DNA of 64,000 nt from Acidobacteriota bacterium (GTDB lineage: Bacteria; Acidobacteriota; Polarisedimenticolia; J045). The stretch covers positions 1 to 64,000 of the forward strand of contig JALOKP010000017.1 in the NCBI GenBank assembly GCA_025456425.1, written 5' to 3'. Positions 35,388 through 45,920 of this stretch are shown here, piece by piece (positions within the stretch are counted from its first letter, which is position 1; each line of letters starts with the position of its first letter). Both the position numbers and the translations under genes were made by a program. The notes under the pieces were generated by a model. The model saw nothing but the letters and a program-made list of their open reading frames with translations. It searched no databases and was not told the DNA's origin.

Positions 35388-36302
35388 TCACAACCACTGC
35401 AGCAGCGACACCCCGAGGCCGATCGTCGTCTGGCGGTGGTTGTAGTCGATCAGGCTCTCGCCGTACCCGGTGAAGAGCTGCACGTGGCCCTTCAGCTCGC
35501 CGGCGATCGGGAAGTGCCAGTCGAGCTGCAGCGAGCCGTGCGAGCGCTCGTCGAGGCGGAGCGAGTGGCGGCCCGTCAGGTCGATCTCGTGGCCGTGGCC
35601 GCGCCACACGACGAGGACCTCGATCCGCCCGACGAAGTCCTCGATCGCGGGGTTCTCGTCCTGCTCGGCGCTGTCGGGGATCCGCCACCACGGGCGGAGC
35701 TGCACGACCCAGTCGCCGCGCTCGAACCCGGCCATGCCGATCACGCGGTTCCAGCTCCGTGAGAGCGGATCGGCGCGCCCGTTCGACTGGTGGTTCAGGC
35801 TGACGCCCAGCAGTCGCCCGCGGAACCCGAGGAAGGGGAAGTCGGTCGCGAAGCTGAGGATCGCCTCCGGCTCGTAGTTGGACTCCCGGAACGGGCGGGA
35901 GGCGGCCTCGTTGTAGAGCTGCCAGCGCGAGGTCTGCGTGTAGCCCAGCCAGAGGTCACCGTACCGCTTGAACACCCCCTGCCAGATCTTCGTCTTGAAG
36001 CTGAGCTGGAACTCGGCCTCCCAGTCGTCCAGCACGAGCGGCTCCGCCAGCTCGTTCCCCCCGCCCTCGCTGACCGGCAACTCGTTGGGATCGTCGGTCC
36101 AGGTGACGGGGAGGATGTACACCGGCTTGTACGGCCGGATCACGAAGGTGCCGCGCCGCGTCGCCTCGTCGAGTTCCCAGCGGTCGACGTAACCGTGGGT
36201 CGTCAGGCCGAAGACGCTGCCGGTCCGCTCTTCCTCGGCGAGCGCCGTCGTGGGCCCCGCCGCGAGCAGGAGGAGGACGCTGCAGAACTGCCACCTCGCC
36301 AT
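35388..36302 (-). CDS. pldA: outer membrane phospholipase A (PldA family)
   Basis: Signal peptide; active-site GVSLNHQSNGRADPLSRSWNRVIG. Confidence 0.85.
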   Translation of the reverse strand: MARWQFCSVLLLLAAGPTTALAEEERTGSVFGLTTHGYVDRWELDEATRRGTFVIRPYKPVYILPVTWTDDPNELPVSEGGGNELAEPLVLDDWEAEFQLSFKTKIWQGVFKRYGDLWLGYTQTSRWQLYNEAASRPFRESNYEPEAILSFATDFPFLGFRGRLLGVSLNHQSNGRADPLSRSWNRVIGMAGFERGDWVVQLRPWWRIPDSAEQDENPAIEDFVGRIEVLVVWRGHGHEIDLTGRHSLRLDERSHGSLQLDWHFPIAGELKGHVQLFTGYGESLIDYNHRQTTIGLGVSLLQWL

Positions 36303-36416
36303 GTCGGACGTTCTCGCGGGGCGGCGAGCCTGCCGCCACGGCATGATGCCACGCCGGCCGGCGGCCGTGTGTCGACCGACCGATTACGGGCAGCCCCGCG
36401 CCGGCGCCCCTCCGGT

Positions 36417-37775
36417 CTACCCCATGAACCCGACATCCCGGCTGGCGAAGTTCGGGAGCTGAGGGAAGACCGCCGGCAGCGACTCTTCCGCCACGCCGAA
36501 CCAGCGCGCCAGCGTCGCGCCGTACTGGCAGAGGCCCGTGGTCGGGATGAACGCGCCGCGCCCGCCGGTGTCATCCGGGCCGCCGAGCTGCAGCGAGGGG
36601 AAGGTCCCGTACATGTCGCCCCCCAGCACCGCGCCGCCCAGCGCGAGGTGGTGGCCGCCCCAGGCGTGGTCGGTGCCGTTCCCCGAGGGGTTCAGCGTGC
36701 GGCTGAAGTCCGACTCGGTGAAGGCCGTGACCGAGCCCGCCACGCCCAGCTCCTCGGTCGCGCGGTAGAAGGCGGCCATCGCCTCGGAGACCGCCGCGAG
36801 GAGGCCGGCCTGCGAGGGGAGCTGGTCGGAGTGGGTGTCGAAGCCGCCCATCGAGCAGAAGAAGACCTGGCGCCGCAGCCCGTAGACGTCGCGCAGTTGG
36901 ATGAAGCGCGTGACCTCCTTGAGCTGCTGCCCCAGTCCGCTGTTCGGGAACTGCGTCTGCAGCTCCGGCCCGGGCGCCGCGCTGCGCAGCATCTCGTCCA
37001 GCTCGGCGGCCTTGACGCGGGTCTCGTTCGACTTCTGGATCAGCCGCATCCCGCTGTCCATCTGCAGGATCTCCTGGTGCGACTGGGACCGCGCGGCGCG
37101 GTCCTGCTCGTTCGAGACCTTGAGCGCCAGGAGCTCCAGGCTGCCGCTGCCAAGCCCCGCCGAGCCGACCTGCTCGCCGATGCAGAACAGGGCGGAGCCC
37201 GACATCGACAGCGACGGCGGGAAGCCGAGCGTGCCGTTCAGGTCCTGGAGCTGGTCGACGCTGCGACCGCCCCAGCCGGTCGAGGAGTCGCCCGGGATCC
37301 CGGCCTGCATCTGCGCGATCTGGTCCTCGTGCGAGAAGAGCTGGTCGGGGACCGGCACGGTGCGGTCGCGGTACTCGGCGCGCGTGGTCGGGCGGACCAG
37401 GTTGCCGATGTTGGCGACGATCGCCATCCGCCTTTCGGTATAGAGCGTGCGCAGCGCCGACAGGCTGGGGTGCAGCCCGAACTCGCCGGCGGTCGAAGTC
37501 CCGATCGGAAGCACCCCCGTCGACGGCAGCGCCAGCATGCCGCGCCCCCGCCGGTACAGGTCGTAGCGCGCGGCGTCGAGCGGCACGACCAGGTTGTTGG
37601 AGTCGTTGCCGCCGAACATGAAGACGCAGACCAGCGCGCGGTAGTCGCCGGCCTCCTGGGCGTAGGCGTTGAAGCGGCCGAAGCGCTCGAGCGCTCCCAC
37701 CGTGCCCAGCGCCAGCGCCGTGCGGCCGCTGACGCGGAGGAACTCGCGACGCGTCGATTCCCTGCGGGTTCTCAT
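36417..37775 (-). CDS. DUF1501 family secreted (Tat-like) protein
   Basis: RREFLRVSGRTALALGTVGAL; VFMFGGNDSNNLVVPLDAARYDLYRRGRG...; DHAWGGHHLALGGAVLGGDMYG. Confidence 0.9.
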   Translation of the reverse strand: MRTRRESTRREFLRVSGRTALALGTVGALERFGRFNAYAQEAGDYRALVCVFMFGGNDSNNLVVPLDAARYDLYRRGRGMLALPSTGVLPIGTSTAGEFGLHPSLSALRTLYTERRMAIVANIGNLVRPTTRAEYRDRTVPVPDQLFSHEDQIAQMQAGIPGDSSTGWGGRSVDQLQDLNGTLGFPPSLSMSGSALFCIGEQVGSAGLGSGSLELLALKVSNEQDRAARSQSHQEILQMDSGMRLIQKSNETRVKAAELDEMLRSAAPGPELQTQFPNSGLGQQLKEVTRFIQLRDVYGLRRQVFFCSMGGFDTHSDQLPSQAGLLAAVSEAMAAFYRATEELGVAGSVTAFTESDFSRTLNPSGNGTDHAWGGHHLALGGAVLGGDMYGTFPSLQLGGPDDTGGRGAFIPTTGLCQYGATLARWFGVAEESLPAVFPQLPNFASRDVGFMG

Positions 37776-40700
37776 CGTGTCCTCCGGCCGCCGCGTGCTG
37801 GACGAGGTACTCGCCCGAAGAGAGCGCGAGGTAGAGCGCCGTCATCGCGCGGCGCGTGGTGCTGGTGCTGTGGGCGTTCAGCGAGCGCAGCAGCGAGTCG
37901 CGCATCCCGGCCGACATCCGGCCGTAGAAGAAGCGCTCGTCGACCAGGTCGACCAGTTGCGTGGGCTGGCCGGCGACCGCGCGGTAGGGCTCGAGGTCGA
38001 TCGCGATCTCCTTGCGGTAGTTCTCGTTGAGGTAGCGGTAGAGCAGGTTGGCCCGCGAGACCGAGGTCAGCGGGGTGTAGATCTGGAACTCCGGCCCGTA
38101 CAGCCCCTCCTCGACCTGGTGCAGCGGCGAGAAGTAGTTGAAGACCGACGGCGACTCCAGCAGCCGCTGGCCCAGGTCGCGGGTCTCGGTCAGGGTCAGC
38201 GTGCGGTCGGGCTGGACCTGCCCGTCCAGCGCGCGCAGCACGCCGGCCAGGTAGAGGATCGGCTCGCGCAGCTTGCCGGTCTCGGGCGTGAGCTCGGCCG
38301 AGCGCGCCTCGGGGTCGAGCAGCACGGCCTTCAGCACCGCGCGCAGATCGCCGCGCACCCCCTTGCCGTTGTTCTCGAACGCCTGGCTCACGCGCGCGAC
38401 GTAGGCCGGGCTGGGGTTGCTCTTGACCAGGTGACGGATCAGCCGCGTGCCGATGAACGGGCCGACGTTGGGGTGGGCCGCGATGTTGTCCAGCGCCGCC
38501 TCCATGTCGAGCGCCGCGCTGCCGCCGGCGGGGATCGTGAAGCCGTTCAGCAGCACCTTGGAACCGGTGTCGTGGGCCGGGTCGTAGGGGACCATCGGCC
38601 CCGAGTAGTTCTGGCGGGTCGGCCAGCGGAAGGTCTCCCCTTCCGGCACCGGCCAGCCCCAGCCGGTCATCGCGCGGGCCATCTCCAGGATCGTGTCCTG
38701 GGTGTAGGTCGGGACCGGTTTGCCGTCGCCGCCCAGCACCGGCGTCCCGTCGGAGTTCAGTTGGTCCAGGCCGATCGAGAAGAGCTGCAGCACCTCGCGC
38801 GGGTAGTTCTCGTTGGGCTGGCTCGAGCCGTCGGCCGCGGCCTTGGCGCTGTTGGCCAGGTCGAGGTAGCGGCCCATCGTCGGGCTCAGCGTGACCGTCT
38901 CGAGCAGCTCGCGGTAGGTCCCGAAGGCCTGCTGGCTGAGCATCCGCTGCCAGATCAGGAGCTGCTCGGGATCGCCCGTCTTGTTCGCCGAGATCACGAA
39001 GATCTGGCCCAGCGCGAAGATCGTTCGCTGCCGCAGCTGGTCCTCGCCCTGCAGCATCGCGCGGCTGAAGGCCAGGCGGACGTCGACGTCGAGGCACTTC
39101 TCGAGCGGCTCGGGGTACTCCGACTCGGGGAGTGCGAACTGCTCGTCGATCCAGCCCTCGAACCCCAGCTCGCGGACCCGGTCGAGCGTCTCGGCGTCGG
39201 GGCCGAAGGCGGCCTGCTCGAGGAAGCGGCCGGCCTCGGCGGCGGAGACGCGGTAGGTCGTCGTCGAAGGGTCGGAGAGGATCGCCAGCGTCGCCGACGG
39301 CGAGATGGAGCCGCCCGGGTCGGGGTTGACGACCTGGATCGCCGCCTTCCGTCCCGTTTCGCGCGACGCGGTGCCGCGGGCCTCGAGGCGGGTCGGCGAG
39401 ACGTAGGTCACGGCGATGTCGACGCCGTTGTAGAGCACGCGCGAGGTCGGCATGTAGCCGGCGCCGCGCACCGAGATCATGAAGGCGCCCGGCCGCACCG
39501 CGTCCGGGAAGACGCCGGCGATCGTCGGCAGCGGGTTGGTGATCGTGACCACCGACTGCCCGGTGGCGGGGGGGGTGGTCGAGCTGGTCGCGGTGATCGT
39601 CACCACGGGCGGGACGGGTGGCATCGGCGGCGCGGTGTACCAGCCGTCGCCGTTGACCTTGCCGAGCGCGTCGTTGCCGCCCGCGATCCCGTTGACCGCC
39701 CAGGCGAACGGGTGCTCCGGGTCGCCCTGCAGCGTGGCATGGAACTGCATCCCGCTGGCGGCCGGCATCGAGGCGGTGGCCGGGTCGATCGTGACCTTGG
39801 TGTTGACGCCGTACTCGATCGTGACCGTGATCGCGTTGGAGCGGCGCTGCGTCGGCATGCTCTCGACGACGGTCATCGAGGCGCGCGGGACCATCGAGGT
39901 CGGGATCGTGCCGGTGGCGGTCAGGCGCGTCGGCGAGACGAAGGTCGTGGTCAGCGCCAGGCTCCCCAGCGTGGCCTTGCTGGCCGGCGTGAACCCGCTC
40001 CCCTCGAGCGTGAAGCTCGCCGAGCCGGTCGCGACCGTCGACGGCGTGACCGACGAGAGCTGGAGCGGCGCGAGCGCCTCGATCGCGATCCGGTAGGGGG
40101 CCGAGTCGCGGGCCGGGGGGCCGCCGTCGTGCAGCACCAGGTCGGCGCCGGGGGCGAGGCTCTCGGGAACGGTGCCGGTCGCCTGCAGCGAGGTCGCCGA
40201 CAGGAACTTCGTGGTCAGAGGGGTGGTGCCGATCGCGGCCCGCGTGCCGGCGGTGAATCCCGTGCCGGTGATCGCGAAGGTCACCTTGCCCGGGGCGATC
40301 TTGTCGGGCGAGACGGCGGTGACCACCAGCGGCTCGACCGGCGTGACCGGCACGGCCAGCGGGTCCGAGCGCCGCGCCGGCGGGCCCTCGTCGAGCAGCA
40401 CGAGCGAAGCCCCGGGGGCCATCGACTCCGGCACGATGCCCGCCGCGAAGAGCAGCCGGTCCGAGATGAAGGTCGTGGTCAGCGCGACCCCGCCGAGCTG
40501 GACGCGGGTCGTCGGCGTGAAGCCGCTCCCGGTGATCGTCAGTTCGACTGCACCGACGTAAACCGCAGGCGGGGCGACGCTCTCGAGCGCCAGCGGCGTC
40601 ACGCGCTCGATCACGATCGCGAGCGGTGCGGAGCGGCGTTCCGGCGTGCTGGCATCGACCAGCACCAGCGCGGCGCCCGGGACCATCGACTCGGGGACCT

Positions 40701-41790
40701 CGCCCGACGCCGTGAGTTCCGTCGCGGAGTGGACCGTCGTGGCCAGCGCCAGCTCGCCGAGCCGCGCGATCGTGTCCGCCTCGAAGCCGCTGCCGTTGAC
40801 CGTGAAGGTCACGGGCCCGTTGTAGACGCGCTCCGGCTCTGCCGTGTCCAGAACCAGCGGCAGGTGACTGACCGCCAGAGTGAAGGGCGCCGAGCGGCGG
40901 GCCGGGTTGGCGACGTCGACGACGACCAGCGGGGCGCCGGGGATCATCGACTCCGGGACGATGCCGCGGGCCTCGAGCGCGGCCGGCGAGAGCAGCGTCG
41001 TCGCCAGCTCCTGCGCACCGAGCAGGACGCGTGAGGCGGCGTCGAAGCCGCTGCCGGAGATCGCCAGCGTGACCGGCCCGGGGTGGACCGCGGAGGGGGT
41101 CACCGAAGCGATCGCGGGGGGAGGACGGACGGTGATCGCGATCGTCCTGGGCTGGCTGGCGCGGCGCGGCGGACCGGGGTCGACGACGACCAGCTCCGCC
41201 TGCGGTGCGAGCTCGTCCGGGACGACGCCCGTCGCGACCAGTTGCGTCGCCGAGACGAAGCTCGCCGCCAGCTCGACCTTGCCCAGCGCGACGCGGCAGG
41301 CCGGGGTGAAGCCGGTACCGGTGAGCGTCAGGCTCACGGGACCGGACTCGATCGCGGCCGGCGCGACGGCGTCGACGACGAGCGGCGCGCCGCCGGGCAG
41401 GATCTTCACGCGGGCAGAGGCCGTCGCGGCCGGGTCGGCAACGCTGGCCGCCTTCACCGTCACCGTGATCCCGCCACCGCTCCAGGCCGGGGCGCGGTAG
41501 ACGCCGCGCTCGTTGATGGTGCCGACGACCTCGTTTCCGCCCGGAACGCCGTCCACCGTCCAGGTCACCGCCCGGTCGGGGGTGTTCTTGACGCTCGCGG
41601 TGAAGCGCTTGATGCCATCGACCGGCAGCGTCGCAGAGGCCGGCTTGAGCTTGATCAGCACCGGCCCTTTGGACTTGGCGGCCAGCGCGGGGAGCGCCGC
41701 GCCGAGCGCGAGCGCCAGCACGACGGCCAGCGCCAGGCGGCGGCGGATCGAGTCAGAGCGGACGGGAGAGGACGGCCCACGCGTGTTCAT
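37772..41790 (-). CDS. DUF1800 family protein with N-terminal tandem IPT/TIG-like repeats; true C-terminus uncertain (possible frameshift near 37800)
   Basis: Signal peptide at 41790; seven IPT/TIG-like repeats; EAGRFLEQAAFGPDAETLDRVRELGFEGWIDEQFALPESEYPEPLEK, NENYPREVLQLFSIGLDQLNSDGTPV, HDTGSKVLLNGFTIPAGG. Confidence 0.8.
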
Positions 41791-41946
41791 GTCGGATCCC
41801 CCACGATCTCGGGGGCGGGAAATGCAAACGGTGGGCCAGTCCGCGGAAACCCGCTCCGCGCGGTTCGCCGCGGTTCGGGCGGGTTCCCGGGGCGAGCGGC
41901 GCCGCAGGGCGGTGCAGTGCGCCGCGGAGGTCGGATGCGCTTTTCG

Positions 41947-42975
41947 TTACGCGGGTGCCGTGCGACGGTCGTCCGCGAAACCGAGCCGTAAGAGCAGCGC
42001 CTCGGCCTCGCGCCCGGCGTCGCCGCCGAGCCCGCGCGCCGCGCGCAGGGCCAGCCGCTCGGCGGCCGGGATGTACTGCGTGAAGCGCTCGCGGCCCAGC
42101 CGCAGCGCCTGGAAGGCGTAGGTCCCGATCGCCTTGAGATCGCGCTGCAGCGCGACCCAGGCGAAGAGCGGGTCGGCGGCGGGGTTGGGGCCGCCCGCCT
42201 CGGCGACGTAGGCGCGCGCCGCCTCGTCCTCCAGCGCGGGGGCGGGGACGACGTACGGGTCGCGCACCAGCGACGCCAGGTCGTACCAGGCCGGCGCGAG
42301 CAGCGCGTCCTGGTAGTCGACGACACCGAGCAACGGGCCGGGGCGCACCAGCAGGTTGCGGGCGTGGAAGTCGCGGTGCGCCAGCGCCAGGGGGCGCGCG
42401 GTGAGCTGCGCGACGATCGCGCCGGAGAACTCTGCGAGTGCCCGGAGCAGCCCCTGGTCGCAGACGCCGCGCCGGCCAGCCACGTCGTGCACGGCGAAGA
42501 AGGCCAGTTCCATCCGCAGGCGCTCTTTCGCCAGCATCGGCCAGGCCAGCGGGTGCTCGACCTTCACTTCCGGCGTGCCGAGCCGCGCGATCCGCCCCGC
42601 GATCCGGCCGGCCTCGCCGTAGAGCGCGCGCTGCTCGGCGCCGGTCTGCGAGCGCAGCGCGTCGGCCAGCAGCCAGTCGCCCAGGTCCTCCAGCAGCAGC
42701 GCCGGGATCCGGTCGTCGCGATCGAGGATCTCCGCCACCGGGATCTCGATCGCGCGCAGCAGCGCGCACGCGGCCTGCATCCGGTCGAGCGCGGCGGTCC
42801 CGCCGCGGGCGTCGACGCAGGCGACGGCGGTCCCCCCCGCGGTCCGCTCGATCCGCCAGAACTGGCGGACCGAGGCGTCCGCGGCCAGCCGCTCGACGCG
42901 GCGCGCGGGCCCGAAGCGGCGGCGCAGCAGGCGCTCCACGGTGGCGGCGGGGCGGGCTTCCGCGGGCGGCGTCAC
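41947..42975 (-). CDS. amgK: aminoglycoside-phosphotransferase-fold sugar kinase (AmgK-like)
   Basis: LALAHRDFHARNLLVRPGPLLGVVDYQDALLAPAWYDLASLVRDPYV; directly followed by MurU-like gene. Confidence 0.75.
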   Translation of the reverse strand: MTPPAEARPAATVERLLRRRFGPARRVERLAADASVRQFWRIERTAGGTAVACVDARGGTAALDRMQAACALLRAIEIPVAEILDRDDRIPALLLEDLGDWLLADALRSQTGAEQRALYGEAGRIAGRIARLGTPEVKVEHPLAWPMLAKERLRMELAFFAVHDVAGRRGVCDQGLLRALAEFSGAIVAQLTARPLALAHRDFHARNLLVRPGPLLGVVDYQDALLAPAWYDLASLVRDPYVVPAPALEDEAARAYVAEAGGPNPAADPLFAWVALQRDLKAIGTYAFQALRLGRERFTQYIPAAERLALRAARGLGGDAGREAEALLLRLGFADDRRTAPA

Positions 42976-44036
42976 GGCCCCTCCAGGTCGGCGAAGGGGA
43001 CGCAGTGCACGCGCCCGGAGGCGTCGTCCGGGTCCGCGAGGACGACGCCGTCGCGGAACGCCGCGCCGGGCGGGACGCGCGTGCCGGGCATCACGACCGT
43101 CTGCCAGAGCAGCGAACCGGGCGCGGCTTCGGCCCCTTCGAGCAGCACGCTGCCGGTGATCGAGGCCCCGCGGTGCGCCCTCGCGCCGGCCTCCAGCACG
43201 ACGCCGCCGTCGAAGATCGCGCCGGGATCGGCCACCGCGCCGCCGGCCAGCGCGAAGCGCGCTCCCTGCGGCGGACCGGTGCGCGTCACCGATGCGTCGC
43301 CTCCCACCAGGCCGGCGGTCGCGTTCCCGCCCGCGAGCGCCAGCGCGCAGCAGTGCGCGCGGTAGCGGCCCGGCGAGGTGAACTCGATCCACGGTCCGCC
43401 GTACGGGACGACGGCCAGCGTGCCCCCGCCGGCGAGCGCCGGCAGCAGGAGGTCGCGGAACAGCTCGGACGGGCGGCCTGGCGCGACGCGCTCGAGCACC
43501 GCGCGCGCCAGCAGCGCGACGCCCAGGTAGGTCGCCTCCGCTTCGCCGGCGTCGCGCGCCGCACCGAGCCCGAGAAACTGCCCGCCCGCGACCCGCACCG
43601 GGTTGTAGCGCGGGTCGCGGCCCGGGCGGACCAGCAGCGCGCCCAGCGTCGTCCCGGCCGCCGCCTCGCGCAGCGCCGCGACCGGCGCCGCCAGCAGCGT
43701 GTCGCCGTTGTGCAGCAGGAAGTGCGGCGCCTCGGCCAGCCGCGCGGCCGGCGCGGCCAGCGCGCCGCCGGTCCCCATCAGCTCGCGCTCGGGGTACAGC
43801 TCGACGCGGCCCGCCGGCAGCCCGGCCCGCGCGCAGGCTGCGCCGATCGAGTCCGGGGCATGCCAGGCGTTGACGGCGAAGCCGCTCACCCCCTGCCCCG
43901 CGAGGTGCTTCACGATCCGCGCGACCAGCGGGACACCCAGGACCGGCAACGCCGGCTTGGCCCGCGCGGTGGTCAGCGGGCGCATCCGCTCGCCGCGGCC
44001 CGCGGCGAGGATCATCGCGGGCAGCGGGGCCGTCAC
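42972..44036 (-). CDS. murU: nucleotidyltransferase (MurU-like)
   Basis: MTAPLPAMILAAGRGERMRPLTTARAKPALPVLGVPLVARIVKHLAGQG...PHFLLHNGDTL. Confidence 0.75.
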   Translation of the reverse strand: MTAPLPAMILAAGRGERMRPLTTARAKPALPVLGVPLVARIVKHLAGQGVSGFAVNAWHAPDSIGAACARAGLPAGRVELYPERELMGTGGALAAPAARLAEAPHFLLHNGDTLLAAPVAALREAAAGTTLGALLVRPGRDPRYNPVRVAGGQFLGLGAARDAGEAEATYLGVALLARAVLERVAPGRPSELFRDLLLPALAGGGTLAVVPYGGPWIEFTSPGRYRAHCCALALAGGNATAGLVGGDASVTRTGPPQGARFALAGGAVADPGAIFDGGVVLEAGARAHRGASITGSVLLEGAEAAPGSLLWQTVVMPGTRVPPGAAFRDGVVLADPDDASGRVHCVPFADLEGP

Positions 44037-44590
44037 GCCGACTCCGGGAAGACCATGTCGCCGGGCTCCTCGCGGCCGGTGCGGGCCTGGTGCAGTTCGC
44101 GGTAGGTGCGCGTGTCGTAGTCTGCGGGCGAGAACCCCAGCGCGCGCGCGGCCGCGTCGATCGCGTCGGGCGGCCCCTCGAGCTCCAGGAAGTTGCCGAC
44201 CGGCGTCTCGTCCAGCAGCACTTCGATCGCGCCCAGGTGGTAGGGCTGGCGGTACTTCTGGTAGCGCCAGGCCGGCTCGTAGCCGAGCGCGCGCAGCACC
44301 TGGTCGATCGCGCCGGCGTCCGCCACCTCGGTCTCGTACTCGTCGCGGACCTTGTAGCGCGTGTCACCGGGCGTCCCCTCGGGCCGGGCCTTGAAGGTCA
44401 GCACGGTGCGGCCGCCGACGCTGCGCAGGCGGAGCAGGCGGCCTGCGCCCTTCAGCGAGCGTGCGGCGTCGTCGTAGAGCCGGTTGTCCTCGAACGAGCG
44501 TGCGGCCAGGGCGATCGCGCCGGCCGCGCCCAGGCGGCGCCGCGCCTCGTCGGCGTCGTCGATCGCCAGCTTGACCTCGATCTCCTTCAT
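44033..44590 (-). CDS. CYTH domain protein (class IV adenylate cyclase / triphosphatase-like)
   Basis: MKEIEVKLAIDDADEARRRLGAAGA...LLRLRSVGGRTVLTFKARPE...KVRDEYETEVAD...PVGNFLELEGP. Confidence 0.85.
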   Translation of the reverse strand: MKEIEVKLAIDDADEARRRLGAAGAIALAARSFEDNRLYDDAARSLKGAGRLLRLRSVGGRTVLTFKARPEGTPGDTRYKVRDEYETEVADAGAIDQVLRALGYEPAWRYQKYRQPYHLGAIEVLLDETPVGNFLELEGPPDAIDAAARALGFSPADYDTRTYRELHQARTGREEPGDMVFPESA

Positions 44591-44623
44591 CCCGGCCCTC
44601 CCCGGCGCCCGCCCCCGGCGGCG

Positions 44624-45592
44624 CTACGCCATCTCGAAGGCGCGAGCGAACGCGACCGCGAAGGAGAACGACTTGGCCCGGCTGCGGGCCTCGATCGTCT
44701 CGGCCACCCGTTCCAGTCGGGCCGGGATCCCGAGGATCTTCTCCTGGGCCATCCGCCCGGCTTCGTTCAGGCCGGTCAGCCTGTCGATCGCCCAGTAGCG
44801 GACCTGCTCCTCGACGATCTTCAGGTAGTCGCGCGGGCCGTAGATCCCGGCGCGCCGGATCACGTCGGCCATCTCGCGGAAGTGCGGCATGCTGATTCCC
44901 GGCATGTCGATCGCCGGCATGACCTCGGCGGCGGAGGCCAGCGCGCGGTTGGGGTCGCGCGCCAGGATGCGTTCGAAGACCGCCCGGTAGAAGACGAAGT
45001 GGCGCGCCTCCTCCTTGGCGACGTTCGCCAGTACCGTGCCGATCAGCGGTTCGTTCTGCCCGGCCAGCTTGCCGGTGTTCGTGTGGCTGACCTGCGTCGC
45101 CCGCTCCTGCAGGGTGGTGTAGACGAAGACGCGGTAGGGGTCGGCGCTCCAGGCTGGCTCGAAGCCGGCCCGCAGGTATTCGAACTGCATCCGCTCCATC
45201 TCGGGCAGGTCGAGCACGCGCGACTCGCGGGCGTAGTCGTGGAGCACCGCGCCGTGGCGGTCCTCCTCGGCGGTCCAGAGGTTGTTCCAGCGCGACCAGA
45301 AGGAGCCGGGGCCCAGGTACTGCGAGAAGATCCGGTGAAAGTGCGGCAACCCCTCCTCCGTGAGGGTGTTGACGCAGAGCGCGATCCGCGCCGGCAGCGG
45401 GATCCCCTCGGCGCGGGCGCGCAGATCCTGGCGGTGCCGGTCGGGATCGGCGTCCGGGGCCGGGTCGAGCAGCTCGGCCGGGGCCCAGAGCGTGCGCTTG
45501 GACTCGTGCGCGGCCATCAGCTGTTCGACTTCGAGCTCGAGGTCGGCGAGGACCTCGGCCCTTGACTGCGTCTCGCGGGCGGTATCTGTCAT
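44624..45592 (-). CDS. acyl-ACP (stearoyl-ACP type, soluble diiron) desaturase
   Basis: NNLWTAEEDRHGAVLHDY ... NVAKEEARHFVFYRAVFE (E/EExxH diiron motifs). Confidence 0.85.
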   Translation of the reverse strand: MTDTARETQSRAEVLADLELEVEQLMAAHESKRTLWAPAELLDPAPDADPDRHRQDLRARAEGIPLPARIALCVNTLTEEGLPHFHRIFSQYLGPGSFWSRWNNLWTAEEDRHGAVLHDYARESRVLDLPEMERMQFEYLRAGFEPAWSADPYRVFVYTTLQERATQVSHTNTGKLAGQNEPLIGTVLANVAKEEARHFVFYRAVFERILARDPNRALASAAEVMPAIDMPGISMPHFREMADVIRRAGIYGPRDYLKIVEEQVRYWAIDRLTGLNEAGRMAQEKILGIPARLERVAETIEARSRAKSFSFAVAFARAFEMA

Positions 45593-45920
45593 GGCGTCGG
45601 TTCCAGGGGGAGGAGTGCGTCTCGACGGAGGCTATCTCCGGACGGGCCGCGGGGCTACACCCCCCCCTCCGTGGTCGCTGGGACGTGCCGTGCGCTCGGC
45701 TTGATCGACGAGAGCGAACCTGTGAACCGGCGGTCTGCTCGCGTGTCGCGCGATCGCCGCGAATCGCCAGGTGAGTCGATCGATCATCAGCCGTGTTGGG
45801 AGGCTGCGATGCTCGACACGGCCCTGGGCCGCGCGATCGAGGACCTCGGCAGCACGGCGCCGACGCGGATGGAGCAGGGCGCCGAGTGGATCGAGTCGCG
45901 TCTGACCGCGCTCCCCGGCG

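Noticed and set aside
37669-41034. 1,121-aa plus-strand ORF
   Set aside because: Antisense to the well-supported DUF1800/IPT gene; Arg/Gly/Asp-rich low-complexity translation typical of shadow ORFs in >70% GC DNA.
39270-41400. ~260-bp periodicity, possible tandem DNA repeat
   Set aside because: Explained by IPT/TIG-like protein repeats; nucleotide identity between units is only moderate.
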